A stretch of DNA of 23,098 nucleotides, taken from positions 1-23,098 of IMG/VR virus record IMGVR_UViG_3300020281_000131. One strand, given 5' to 3'. The notes below the pieces were generated by a model that was given only the letters and a program-made list of their open reading frames with translations, had not been told where the DNA came from and made no database searches. Of the stretch, positions 7,436 through 14,289 are shown piece after piece (position 1 is the stretch's first letter; the number at the start of each line of letters is the position of its first letter). The translations under genes and the position numbers were made by a program. Source of the stretch: a virus.

Positions 7436-9825
7436 TATGATGCCCTCAATCCGAATGGCGTCTCACCCAAGTGTATACTTCTTATCCTAGCAGATCCCGC
7501 CACTCCTACCTCAAATGTATCACTTCTGTAACCTGTAGGCAATCTAAATATGTTGTCAGATGATATTGTGTTTTCATAAACTAACACTTTGTTTACCCAC
7601 AACCTAAACGTAACAGGCAATGCACCTGGAATATCCAGTAAATATGATGTCAAGTTATCTTCATGAATAGGTGCAGAGTTTAATGTACCAAGCTCTGTTA
7701 TACTGCTATTAGTAGCATTTGCAGTAGGCCCATTAATAGTTCCTATCTCTGCATTGTTTGACCACACGGTAGCGTTAGTTATAGGTACTTGAACGTTTAA
7801 AGCAATAATAGCATTAGTTTCTACATCTGGTGTTGCGTAGTCAGCTATAACTCTAGCTGCTCCCAGATTAAGATAGTCCTTAGTTGTAATTGTTTTTGAC
7901 TTCCATTCTAATGGAGCAAGTGGTTCTGTGCCTTTATCCCACTCAAACAAGTCACCTTGTTGTCCAGCTGCAAAATAAAATTTATTAGTATCTGGGTCTG
8001 TATACGCAGCTGTAAATGTATAATCAATAGATGTAAAGTAACCACCTATACGTTCGTCCTGCTCAAATATAAAAGACCCAGCTGAATGTGATCCAAAATA
8101 TTTACCATTGTAATAAGAGCCAACAATAGTTTTAGGATCAACTGTGGCGTTCCATGTATCCCAGTCGTGAACAAACTTGGTAATGAGTGTTAAACCAGCG
8201 GCTGGACTATATACAGCCATACCAGCGTAGGTAGAATACATTACACCAAATCCCATGTTTACAACTGAGTCTTTAGACAAACATGGATACGGCGTATCAA
8301 TCCTAGCAATGTCCATATTCTCAGGTGTACTACCTGTAATTTGGTACGCATACTCTTCAGTAAATGCTACAATAAAACCAGAAGATACACCTAAGGCTAC
8401 AATATTATATTCAGTAGTAAGTCTGTATTTAGACGGCCATGCATATGGTTTATAAGGTAAAGAAAAACAAATTTGGTTACCAAAAAATCCCACGTATATA
8501 CCATTAGCAGCAAGTGCTAAACCCTGCATATTTTCAGGTGGTGCATCATTATCAGCACTACCTAATATTGTAAGTAGATTACTATACAGAAAATCATCTA
8601 CAAAATGAAACGGGTTGCTAAGCGCAGGATCACCAAAATATCTAGCTGGATCATCAGGAGCCTCAGCTACATCATGGTATTTTTTGCCTGTAGTATCTGC
8701 TGTAGTAGCTTTATCTGAACCAGAACTTGCATATGTAATAGTCTGGTGTCCAGTTACTGACAAAACAATACCATCTGTAACGTTAAATGATGTATCTGTG
8801 CATCCAGATATTTTAAACCTATCACCTTCTGATAAGTTGTGGTAGTCAGCAAACTCAACCGTTGCTACGTTAGTAGTTCGACTAACTGTAGCTATAGAAA
8901 CAGGATACCAAGCATCAGTAAGTTTGTAGTACGCTGTTCCTGATGCTGTAGGTATTGTACGATACAACCTAATCCCACGTATAAAATTATATGTAGGAAC
9001 AGCAGGCGGGGCTGTAGGTAAGTTAGTAAGGGTTACAACTTGACCTTCTTTTAAAAAATCTGTTTCTGAAGGTGCTGAAGGAATTGATTCTTCTTGCCAT
9101 GGAGTAATCCAACTATACACATAATTACGTGCTTGTGTTGTACCAGCAAGCTCTACTTTACCATTAGTATTGTTTGTTACTGCTACATTATTTCCAGTGC
9201 TAAAATACTGAAGACTTGTATCACTAAGCTTTGTGGCTGTTACGTTAGTAGCATTAAATGTTTCTGGGGTAGTGCCTGTAAAATCACGAACAGTTATGAT
9301 ATTTCCTGTTTTAATATTATGGTTACCGTTTGTTACAATAGTAGCTTGGTTAGCTGAATCCCTAGAAAAAGATACAGTATCAAGAGTAGTAAACGCTGTT
9401 ACTGATGTAATAGGTTTAGTATCTGGTAAAGGAAGTCCAAGCTGATAATGCCCACCAGTAGTAGGATAAGGGCCGCTTCCTGAGGTAGCCAAGTCATAAG
9501 TTGAAACTTTGGGTGCGCCATCGCCTGTATAATAAAATCTTTGTTCATCATCATCAAACTCATCTCCTTGTGATGCTTTAACAATATCAACACTTGTATT
9601 CCATGCTAGCCATCTAACAACACCTGTAGGGCTAGTCAAAGGGTATACAGTTTTTATAGTACCTGTACGCCCTAAATTTCGATCAAAGACAGGTTTTCGG
9701 TAAGGTATTAAATCTCCAGAGTATAGCTTAGTATTATATGCAATCTGCGCTGCACCATCAGGTAACAACTCTGAAGTAATACGTGGTGCTTCACCTAAAA
9801 ATTTTAATAACTTAACTGACGCCAT
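7435..9825 (-). CDS. Large tail protein, tail-nozzle (T7 gp12-like) candidate
   Basis: 796 residues, close to the 794 of T7 gp12. It begins KLLKFLGEAPRITSELLPDG, then NTKLYSGDLIPYRKP, an N-terminal pattern I associate with large structural tail proteins of marine short-tailed phages. The body is beta-rich, with repeated strand-turn units (for example LALAANGIYVGFFGNQICFS at about 437-456, followed by IVALGVSSGFIVAFTEEYAY) consistent with a beta-propeller. Two inserted beta domains, about 150-228 and 310-378, share an N..GN/DYHNL..G-type pattern and FN[AV]T. The gene is TAATG-overlapped at both ends, by the endolysin upstream and the 119-residue gene downstream. A nozzle role fits length, fold and the internal-protein genes that follow, but I cannot align it to gp12 by eye. 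Confidence 0.72.
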   Translation of the reverse strand: MASVKLLKFLGEAPRITSELLPDGAAQIAYNTKLYSGDLIPYRKPVFDRNLGRTGTIKTVYPLTSPTGVVRWLAWNTSVDIVKASQGDEFDDDEQRFYYTGDGAPKVSTYDLATSGSGPYPTTGGHYQLGLPLPDTKPITSVTAFTTLDTVSFSRDSANQATIVTNGNHNIKTGNIITVRDFTGTTPETFNATNVTATKLSDTSLQYFSTGNNVAVTNNTNGKVELAGTTQARNYVYSWITPWQEESIPSAPSETDFLKEGQVVTLTNLPTAPPAVPTYNFIRGIRLYRTIPTASGTAYYKLTDAWYPVSIATVSRTTNVATVEFADYHNLSEGDRFKISGCTDTSFNVTDGIVLSVTGHQTITYASSGSDKATTADTTGKKYHDVAEAPDDPARYFGDPALSNPFHFVDDFLYSNLLTILGSADNDAPPENMQGLALAANGIYVGFFGNQICFSLPYKPYAWPSKYRLTTEYNIVALGVSSGFIVAFTEEYAYQITGSTPENMDIARIDTPYPCLSKDSVVNMGFGVMYSTYAGMAVYSPAAGLTLITKFVHDWDTWNATVDPKTIVGSYYNGKYFGSHSAGSFIFEQDERIGGYFTSIDYTFTAAYTDPDTNKFYFAAGQQGDLFEWDKGTEPLAPLEWKSKTITTKDYLNLGAARVIADYATPDVETNAIIALNVQVPITNATVWSNNAEIGTINGPTANATNSSITELGTLNSAPIHEDNLTSYLLDIPGALPVTFRLWVNKVLVYENTISSDNIFRLPTGYRSDTFEVGVAGSARIRSIHLGETPFGLRAS

Positions 9826-10277
9826 TATGTCACCTCAAAATGTGGGGCATCTATAAATGGACGTTTACCTTGTCGCCTACGTAAATCAATATACGCAAGC
9901 ATAAGTTCTTCCATAGTTCCGTGCCATTCTCTTATGTCATCAATATGCCATGCTGCACCCCAACGTATTGACAGATCATGTTCCATAGCTGCTGTTTTCA
10001 TAGCTTCGGCAACATCATCATAAACATTCAACTCCCAACTTATTTTGGGGCCTACGTATGCAACAAGATCAACAGCATTACCATCAAGATGTTTGCTGTT
10101 CATTGTCATTGATGCACCTGACTCTACTAACTCTTTTTGTTCTTCTACAGTTCTGAGTCCACAGGTAACACCAAAGTCAACTTTTGTGTAATCAATGGCT
10201 GATTTTACAACTTTAATTAACTTATCATTTATACCTTCTAGTCTACTAAGACTTCGCTCTGATAATACATAACTCAT
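9825..10277 (-). CDS. M15-family peptidase endolysin (L-alanyl-D-glutamate endopeptidase type)
   Basis: 150 residues with no signal peptide. The zinc site is complete: SKHLDGNAVD gives His63 and Asp70, and DAPHFEV near the end gives His146, with Asp143 in the catalytic acid position. GVTCGLRTVEEQKELV (36-51) is the conserved segment ahead of the first zinc motif in VanY / phage T5 endolysin relatives. It hydrolyses peptide stems of peptidoglycan and, lacking its own export signal, needs a holin to reach the wall. An unusual Trp/His/Asp stretch (WGAAWHIDDIREWHG, 106-120) sits between the zinc motifs. Start ATG 10277 overlaps the TGA of the holin gene by four bases (ATGA). This is the lytic enzyme of the cassette; assignment is strong. 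Confidence 0.92.
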   Translation of the reverse strand: MSYVLSERSLSRLEGINDKLIKVVKSAIDYTKVDFGVTCGLRTVEEQKELVESGASMTMNSKHLDGNAVDLVAYVGPKISWELNVYDDVAEAMKTAAMEHDLSIRWGAAWHIDDIREWHGTMEELMLAYIDLRRRQGKRPFIDAPHFEVT

Positions 10278-10669
10278 TTAGTAAGTCCTTTCTGCTTCTC
10301 ATAGGTTCTGAGTCCTCCGATTCCGAGCATGCCGCCAAGAACCGTGAGAAGTGTACCCATGTCAAATTCAGGTAGCTCTGGTAATTCTGCACCAGCAAAT
10401 GATGCACCAAATATAATTAAGTCTTTTAAGATAAAATGGTATGCAAAAGCAATCGCACAAACCCAACCAACAGCTGGTCTCCAGCCGCCTTTGAACAATG
10501 ACCCAGATGCTGCTTCAGCCTTATTAACTTCAATTTGGGCGAGCGCAAGCTGTTGGGCATGTTTCTCAGACATCGTTGCCAACTCGTGGGCAATTCTTGC
10601 CTTCTCATCTGCGTCAGGTATAAATTTATCTAGTAGCCCTGTAACTGGGCCAATCAATGCTTGTATCAT
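10274..10669 (-). CDS. Holin of the 3TM GTA-release type
   Basis: 131 residues. An amphipathic N-terminal segment (MIQALIGPVTGLLDKFIPD) is followed by a charged helix (DEKARIAHELATMSEKHAQQLALAQIEV, only its character matters) and then GGWRPAVGWVCAIAFAYHF at 61-79, the hallmark of the holin family first described for gene transfer agent release (Pfam GTA_holin_3TM). Hydrophobic segments lie at about 66-90 and 104-120, with RTYEKQKG at the C-terminus. It should oligomerise in the inner membrane and let the M15 endolysin through. Both ends overlap neighbours by four bases (ATGA), between the EF-hand membrane protein and the endolysin, which is the expected order for a lysis cassette. Confidence 0.9.
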   Translation of the reverse strand: MIQALIGPVTGLLDKFIPDADEKARIAHELATMSEKHAQQLALAQIEVNKAEAASGSLFKGGWRPAVGWVCAIAFAYHFILKDLIIFGASFAGAELPELPEFDMGTLLTVLGGMLGIGGLRTYEKQKGLTK

Positions 10670-10980
10670 TTTCTAGCCATCCATGCTGTAGTTCCCATAT
10701 ATGCGCCTACAATACCAGCGCCTGATATATAGAAAAGGTTACTTATATCTGCGAGAGCTTCTACTCTCTCCAGAGGTACGAAAAACATGGCTGCAGTGAA
10801 TGCGCCCATAGCAATAAGGGTATACCTTGCCATACGCAACTGCGCTAAGTTTTTCCGTAATGCTGTTTCGGTTTCTTTAATGGCTTTTACATGGGATAAT
10901 TCTTCATCGCTCACAATGCCATCTCCGTCTTCATCATATTCAGCGTATTTAGATTCTTTTTGTAATTTTTTCTGCGCCAT
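10666..10980 (-). CDS. Small two-TM membrane protein with EF-hand calcium-binding loop
   Basis: 104 residues when started at ATG 10980. I prefer this start to one 75 bases upstream because it overlaps the preceding TAA (TAATG) and has AAGGA about nine bases upstream. Residues 16-27 read DEDGDGIVSDEE, a full EF-hand loop with Asp at 1, 3 and 5, Gly at 6, a hydrophobic residue at 8 and Glu at 12. A charged helix follows, then two membrane segments (about 54-70 and 81-101) ending in ISGAGIVGAYMGTTAWMARK-like sequence. I recall similar small EF-hand/TM proteins in marine phage genomes, without known function. Placed directly before the holin and overlapping it, it may be an antiholin, a second holin or a calcium-responsive lysis modulator; only the EF-hand and membrane topology are actually seen. 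Confidence 0.85.
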   Translation of the reverse strand: MAQKKLQKESKYAEYDEDGDGIVSDEELSHVKAIKETETALRKNLAQLRMARYTLIAMGAFTAAMFFVPLERVEALADISNLFYISGAGIVGAYMGTTAWMARK

Positions 10981-11447
10981 TATGAATATCCTTCTGCTCT
11001 TGCAGATTTTAAAAAAGCAACCCACCAAGCAAGAAGAAGAACTCCACCGATGCACACTAGAATTGCTACCCCTATAGCAACATATTCCATCATTTTTGCT
11101 CTTTGTTTTTCTCGCTCTTCTCTTTCTTTTAGTCTTCGTTTTCTAGCATCAGCCTGAAACCTTTGCCAATCCATCCAAAGACCAGGGCGTCCACAGTAAA
11201 TCATTATCTGCTTCAATTCTTCTTCTTGCTGATGTATTTTCTCTAGAGCCATAAACTCTTCTAAATCATCCTCAGTACTAGAGTGAAACCAGCTTCGTTT
11301 CTTTTTCTCGCCCTTGTGCCTTAGGTCTTCTTTAGCGTGGACAAATTGCCCTATAGATTTAGCACAGTCAGCAATCTCTCTACCGTTTTGAACGGCTCTT
11401 TTAATAACCGCAAATGCGGCGTTTGCTGCTGCTAACTCTGCTAACAC
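10980..11447 (-). CDS. Coiled-coil protein with C-terminal transmembrane helix, lysis-cassette member of unknown role
   Basis: 155 residues, with a GTG start at 11447 that begins one base after the TAG of the 25-residue gene; GAAAGG precedes it. Residues 1-35 are an Ala-rich helix, 40-55 are strongly basic (KGEKKKRSWFH), and 58-118 are charged and helical with a central IYCGRPGLWMDWQRFQADAR segment. A transmembrane helix spans about 123-146 (VAIGVAILVCIGGVLLLAWW), leaving a short tail. I recognise the EExELKxxMIYxGRPGLWxDW pattern as recurring beside phage lysis genes, but know of no function. The layout resembles an inverted spanin (helix first, anchor last), so an Rz-like role is possible but a standard i-spanin has its anchor at the N-terminus. 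Coding is secure; function is open. Confidence 0.78.
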   Translation of the reverse strand: MLAELAAANAAFAVIKRAVQNGREIADCAKSIGQFVHAKEDLRHKGEKKKRSWFHSSTEDDLEEFMALEKIHQQEEELKQIMIYCGRPGLWMDWQRFQADARKRRLKEREEREKQRAKMMEYVAIGVAILVCIGGVLLLAWWVAFLKSARAEGYS

Positions 11448-11448
11448 G

Positions 11449-11526
11449 CTACTTTTTGCCTTTCTTCAGGCACTTATTTGCTTTTTTACAAGCTGCTTTT
11501 GATTTACATCCTTTACAATACTTCAT
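11449..11526 (-). CDS. 25-residue Cys/Lys-rich microprotein
   Basis: A short frame translates as MKYCKGCKSKAACKKANKCL plus KKGKK and ends in TAG. It has four Cys (4, 7, 13, 19) and eleven Lys in 25 residues, with no acidic residue. An AGGA lies upstream, inside the end of the 53-residue gene, and the stop is one base from the GTG of the 155-residue gene, so it fills its gap exactly. The CxxC...C...C layout could bind a metal or form disulfides. Such small genes are easily missed; I believe it is translated because of the tight spacing and ribosome binding site, but there is no family evidence. A role in lysis or nucleic-acid binding is conceivable and unproven. Confidence 0.55.
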   Translation of the reverse strand: MKYCKGCKSKAACKKANKCLKKGKK

Positions 11527-11527
11527 T

Positions 11528-11689
11528 TTATGCCATCCTTTTTTTACTTGAATAACCAGAGCCACCAGTTTTTTTCTTCATTATTTTAGCTTGTAGCTGC
11601 TTTGGTAGCGTTTTTTGAGCAGCTGTTAAGCCATTACCATTGCCATTTTTCTTTTTGGCTTTGGGTTTGCTTTTCACCGTGTATGCCAT
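11528..11689 (-). CDS. 53-residue basic protein, unknown role
   Basis: A frame from ATG 11689 to TAA 11528 gives 53 residues: MAYTVKSKPKAKKKNGNGNG, then a helix-prone middle (LTAAQKTLPKQLQAKIMKKK) and a Gly/Ser/Lys tail. It is extremely basic and lacks hydrophobic segments, Cys and acidic residues. A perfect AGGAGG five bases before the ATG (11695-11700) is one of the best ribosome binding sites in the window, which argues strongly for translation at high level. It sits between the 60-residue membrane protein and the Cys/Lys microprotein. The composition suits a nucleic-acid- or membrane-surface-binding peptide, but nothing more specific can be said. Confidence 0.72.
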   Translation of the reverse strand: MAYTVKSKPKAKKKNGNGNGLTAAQKTLPKQLQAKIMKKKTGGSGYSSKKRMA

Positions 11690-11690
11690 A

Positions 11691-11873
11691 TTAGCCTCCT
11701 AATCTAAAAATTATAGCGGTTAACACTGACCCTGATCCCACAATCAAGATCCCTGCACAAGCGATCAGAAGACGTTCCAATCGGTTGATTCTGAATAAAA
11801 TCATTTCATAACGCTCAGCACATACTGCTTCATGCGTTGCTAAATCTTTTTCCACTTCACTAACCCTAGCCAT
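11691..11873 (-). CDS. Small membrane protein, XhlA-like coiled coil plus TM helix
   Basis: 60 residues: a charged N-terminal helix (ARVSEVEKDLATHEAV), a second amphipathic stretch (ILFRINRLERLL) and one transmembrane helix at about 36-57 (LIACAGILIVGSGSVLTAII). This short coiled coil followed by a C-terminal membrane helix is the layout of hemolysin XhlA-like proteins, which accompany holins in many phages. The ATG at 11873 overlaps the previous TAA (TAATG). Placed at the head of the membrane-protein cassette, it is a plausible holin partner. The family match is by pattern only; it could also be an unrelated single-pass protein. Confidence 0.68.
   Translation of the reverse strand: MARVSEVEKDLATHEAVCAERYEMILFRINRLERLLIACAGILIVGSGSVLTAIIFRLGG
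11695..11700 (-). promoter_or_regulatory. Perfect Shine-Dalgarno for the 53-residue gene
   Basis: AGGAGG on the minus strand, five bases before ATG 11689 and lying within the last codons and stop of the 60-residue gene. It decides the start of a gene short enough to be overlooked and couples it to the gene before. Confidence 0.8.
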
Positions 11874-12256
11874 TAATCACCTACCAATGCATTCTTTTTA
11901 GCTGTATGTGTAGCTACAATATCACCGATAGCAGTAAGCACAGCTGTGTCATTTATCCTGTGTGCTTTCAACTCATCGGTCAAACTATAGCTAGCACGTA
12001 TAGCCTCCTGACAATCTTTATTAATTTGTTTGGCATATGGCGAGTTTTGCTTTACCCATGTCTTTGCTGCTTGAGCTGTTGTTGCTGCAAAGTCATCATT
12101 AGAAGAAGTGCATAGAGCTGCATAGCGTGTATCTAAAGTTCCATAAGAATTGCCAGTAGCATGATCTGTTCCATGCCATATAGGAGCTTCATACTCTGAA
12201 TCCCATTCTACAGGTTCGCCTAATTCACCCGTCCATTTATATAATTTTTGTGCCAT
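11873..12256 (-). CDS. 127-residue protein after the fibre block, unknown role
   Basis: Starts at ATG 12256 with AGGAGG four bases upstream, overlapping the TAG of the RCC1 gene. The protein begins AQKLYKWTGELGEPVEWD, has a Gly/Asn/Thr-rich middle and two helices rich in Ala, Asn and Lys (about 55-120), with no membrane segment or signal peptide. Two Cys occur (49 and 82 by count). Genes of this size directly behind receptor-binding proteins are often fibre chaperones or attachment proteins, so that is the leading guess by position only; no family is recognised. Its stop overlaps the start of the next gene (TAATG), tying it to the lysis cassette as well. Confidence 0.7.
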   Translation of the reverse strand: MAQKLYKWTGELGEPVEWDSEYEAPIWHGTDHATGNSYGTLDTRYAALCTSSNDDFAATTAQAAKTWVKQNSPYAKQINKDCQEAIRASYSLTDELKAHRINDTAVLTAIGDIVATHTAKKNALVGD

Positions 12257-12264
12257 AAAACCTC

Positions 12265-14277
12265 CTAATTAAGCTGTATCCAGCCTTCGACAAAGCCATC
12301 ACCTTCGTCTAACTGGCCGACTCCGTTATATCCGCAACCCATAATTGTTCCATCAGACATCCATGCTAACTGTATTCCTTCACTGTTATAGGAATACCCA
12401 GCGCCAGTCATATGAACAATTTTCTTTTGGGTTTCTCCTGCCCAATGGTAATTAGCAGTAGTAGCACTAGTTTGCGCCCACGGCCCCCAATCTAATCGGA
12501 TATTACTAAGTGTAACGTTACCTGTGCTATTTCTGTAATAATTCATATTGCTGTTATACCCAAACTTCCACAGCCTACCTTCGGTATCTTCGTGGTATGC
12601 TTGAGCTGTGCTTTGTCCGTTTATACCTCTAGTAGTGAAAATCTTTGCAATACTAGTACCTGGGTATGTAAGAGCAGTTTGAGGAGAAGCAGCAGTGGCA
12701 TCTGTAGATGTTGTGGTATTACTATATAGGGTAGTAGTAGATGGATTAGTGGGAGCAAACTGGTTAGTTGTATTACCTAGACCAAGTACCCCTGTACCAT
12801 TGTAGCCCCAAACCCAAGGTGTAGAACCTGGAGAATTTGGAGTTCCATCAAGTGCATGCATAGACATGTCACGACTATTATCACCAACATAATAGAACTG
12901 AGAATAGGTGGTAGCACCACCAATGGCTGTCCATGCGTTTTTCTCAACACTAGTGCCGTCACCCAAGAAACCTATACCTGCGTAACCAGCACCAAATAAA
13001 TTACCAGCTGTAGTTAAATAATGAGCTGTACCAACATAAGTCCATGAAGAAGTAAGATAAACATGAGTAGTACATTGAGCTTGGTATGCATTATTTACGC
13101 CAGTTACTTGTATGGGTGAGGTATGGTTTGTACTAATTGCAGGGCCACCCATCCAACCGTTAGCATTGTACCCCCATACAAACAACTCTCTATTTGTGTT
13201 AATAGCTATTGTGCTTAGGTAACTACTTTGTATAGACATAATGTTACCTACACCAGATATAAGCACAGGGAGTGAGGTGCTAGATGTAGTTCCATGTCCT
13301 AAAACGCCGTTAGCGCCGTAACCCATTGCCCATAGTCTGTACTGTTCATCAATGAAAAACACTCGGTGATAGTTTGGATATCCGTTACCACCAGATGCAA
13401 CATGAATACCTATAACTCGTGTACCTGTACCAGAGTGAGTACGACCTGGCCCAAACTGTGGGATTTTAGTAAGGCCATGCATATTAGTTGTATGACCTAA
13501 TCCGCTTTCTCCGTATCCGTTATAACCAGCAAAAAAGACTGATCCTTTATTTGTAAGACACCAGATACTAGAATATTCTACCCACAATCTTACAAAGTAT
13601 TCGCCTTCTTCAAGCGTACCGTTTTCAGGATTAATTGGTACGCTATAACCACCTTTATGTTTGTTATTACCTGTAAATGAGTTCCACTGGTAAGTATCAG
13701 TACCCCATTTGATAACTTCGTGATTTTCATTTAGATAAACCACAGACCTATAACCACAATAGTTATGGCTAGTAGGATACATAACAGGCCCCATAGCAGG
13801 GTTAGGTATTCCGCTTTCAGGTATCCAGTTATTTGCATAATCAGCTAGCCAAGCTCTTTGTCCTGAAGCTCCATAGGTAGTACCTGAAGTAGCAGTAATC
13901 ACACGATCATAATTAGGCTGTAAGTATTTATTAGCTGATACGTTAACTTGATCTGGGCTACCCCATGCAACATTGTTTCCACTAACTACTAAGGTTTGCC
14001 CAGCAGAACCTCTTGGTAATCGAACAGACTGAGAACCATTATGAGTAACGATGTCACCCTGTGTAGTCATAGGGTTAGCACCATCGGCCATAAGATCCCA
14101 GTGTGCACTATTACTAGAGCTAGGCACTCCAGCGGCTGAGCCTGTTTTATTTGTAGCGTTTACATAAACCCAAGAAGATGGTGGATAAAAGACAACGTCA
14201 TCTTTTTCGTAGGTATCGCTACTGGCAAAAGTACCTCTCCAATTAAATTTGATTTTTCCTAAATCTATCGTTGCCAT
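12265..14277 (-). CDS. Receptor-binding tail protein with RCC1-type beta-propeller
   Basis: 670 residues. The N-terminal domain (about 1-68) begins ATIDLGKIKFNWRGTFA and continues with a TYEKDDVVFYPPSSWVYVN segment, resembling the GxW..T.Y...D.V carbohydrate-binding-like modules at the front of marine phage tail proteins. A linker follows (GDIVTHNGSQSVRLPRGSAG). From about 180 to the end at least six blades of an RCC1/Alpha-tubulin suppressor propeller repeat a GYN/GYGxxGxLGxGT signature: FFAGYNGYGESGLGHTT, LWAMGYGANGVLGHGTT, LFVWGYNANGWMGG, LFGAGYAGIGFLGDGT, VWGYNGTGVLGLGNTT, LWKFGYNSN and IMGCGYNGVGQLDEG. Propellers of this kind bind partners on one face; here probably a host surface molecule. 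It is last in the fibre block; AGAGGAG precedes the start. Confidence 0.85.
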   Translation of the reverse strand: MATIDLGKIKFNWRGTFASSDTYEKDDVVFYPPSSWVYVNATNKTGSAAGVPSSSNSAHWDLMADGANPMTTQGDIVTHNGSQSVRLPRGSAGQTLVVSGNNVAWGSPDQVNVSANKYLQPNYDRVITATSGTTYGASGQRAWLADYANNWIPESGIPNPAMGPVMYPTSHNYCGYRSVVYLNENHEVIKWGTDTYQWNSFTGNNKHKGGYSVPINPENGTLEEGEYFVRLWVEYSSIWCLTNKGSVFFAGYNGYGESGLGHTTNMHGLTKIPQFGPGRTHSGTGTRVIGIHVASGGNGYPNYHRVFFIDEQYRLWAMGYGANGVLGHGTTSSTSLPVLISGVGNIMSIQSSYLSTIAINTNRELFVWGYNANGWMGGPAISTNHTSPIQVTGVNNAYQAQCTTHVYLTSSWTYVGTAHYLTTAGNLFGAGYAGIGFLGDGTSVEKNAWTAIGGATTYSQFYYVGDNSRDMSMHALDGTPNSPGSTPWVWGYNGTGVLGLGNTTNQFAPTNPSTTTLYSNTTTSTDATAASPQTALTYPGTSIAKIFTTRGINGQSTAQAYHEDTEGRLWKFGYNSNMNYYRNSTGNVTLSNIRLDWGPWAQTSATTANYHWAGETQKKIVHMTGAGYSYNSEGIQLAWMSDGTIMGCGYNGVGQLDEGDGFVEGWIQLN

Positions 14278-14289
14278 TTACATCTCCTC

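Noticed and set aside
10981-11055. Longer N-terminus for the EF-hand protein, starting at 11055
   Set aside because: It would overlap the 155-residue gene by 75 bases and add a Cys/Arg-rich sequence without a ribosome binding site; ATG 10980 has TAATG overlap and AAGGA.
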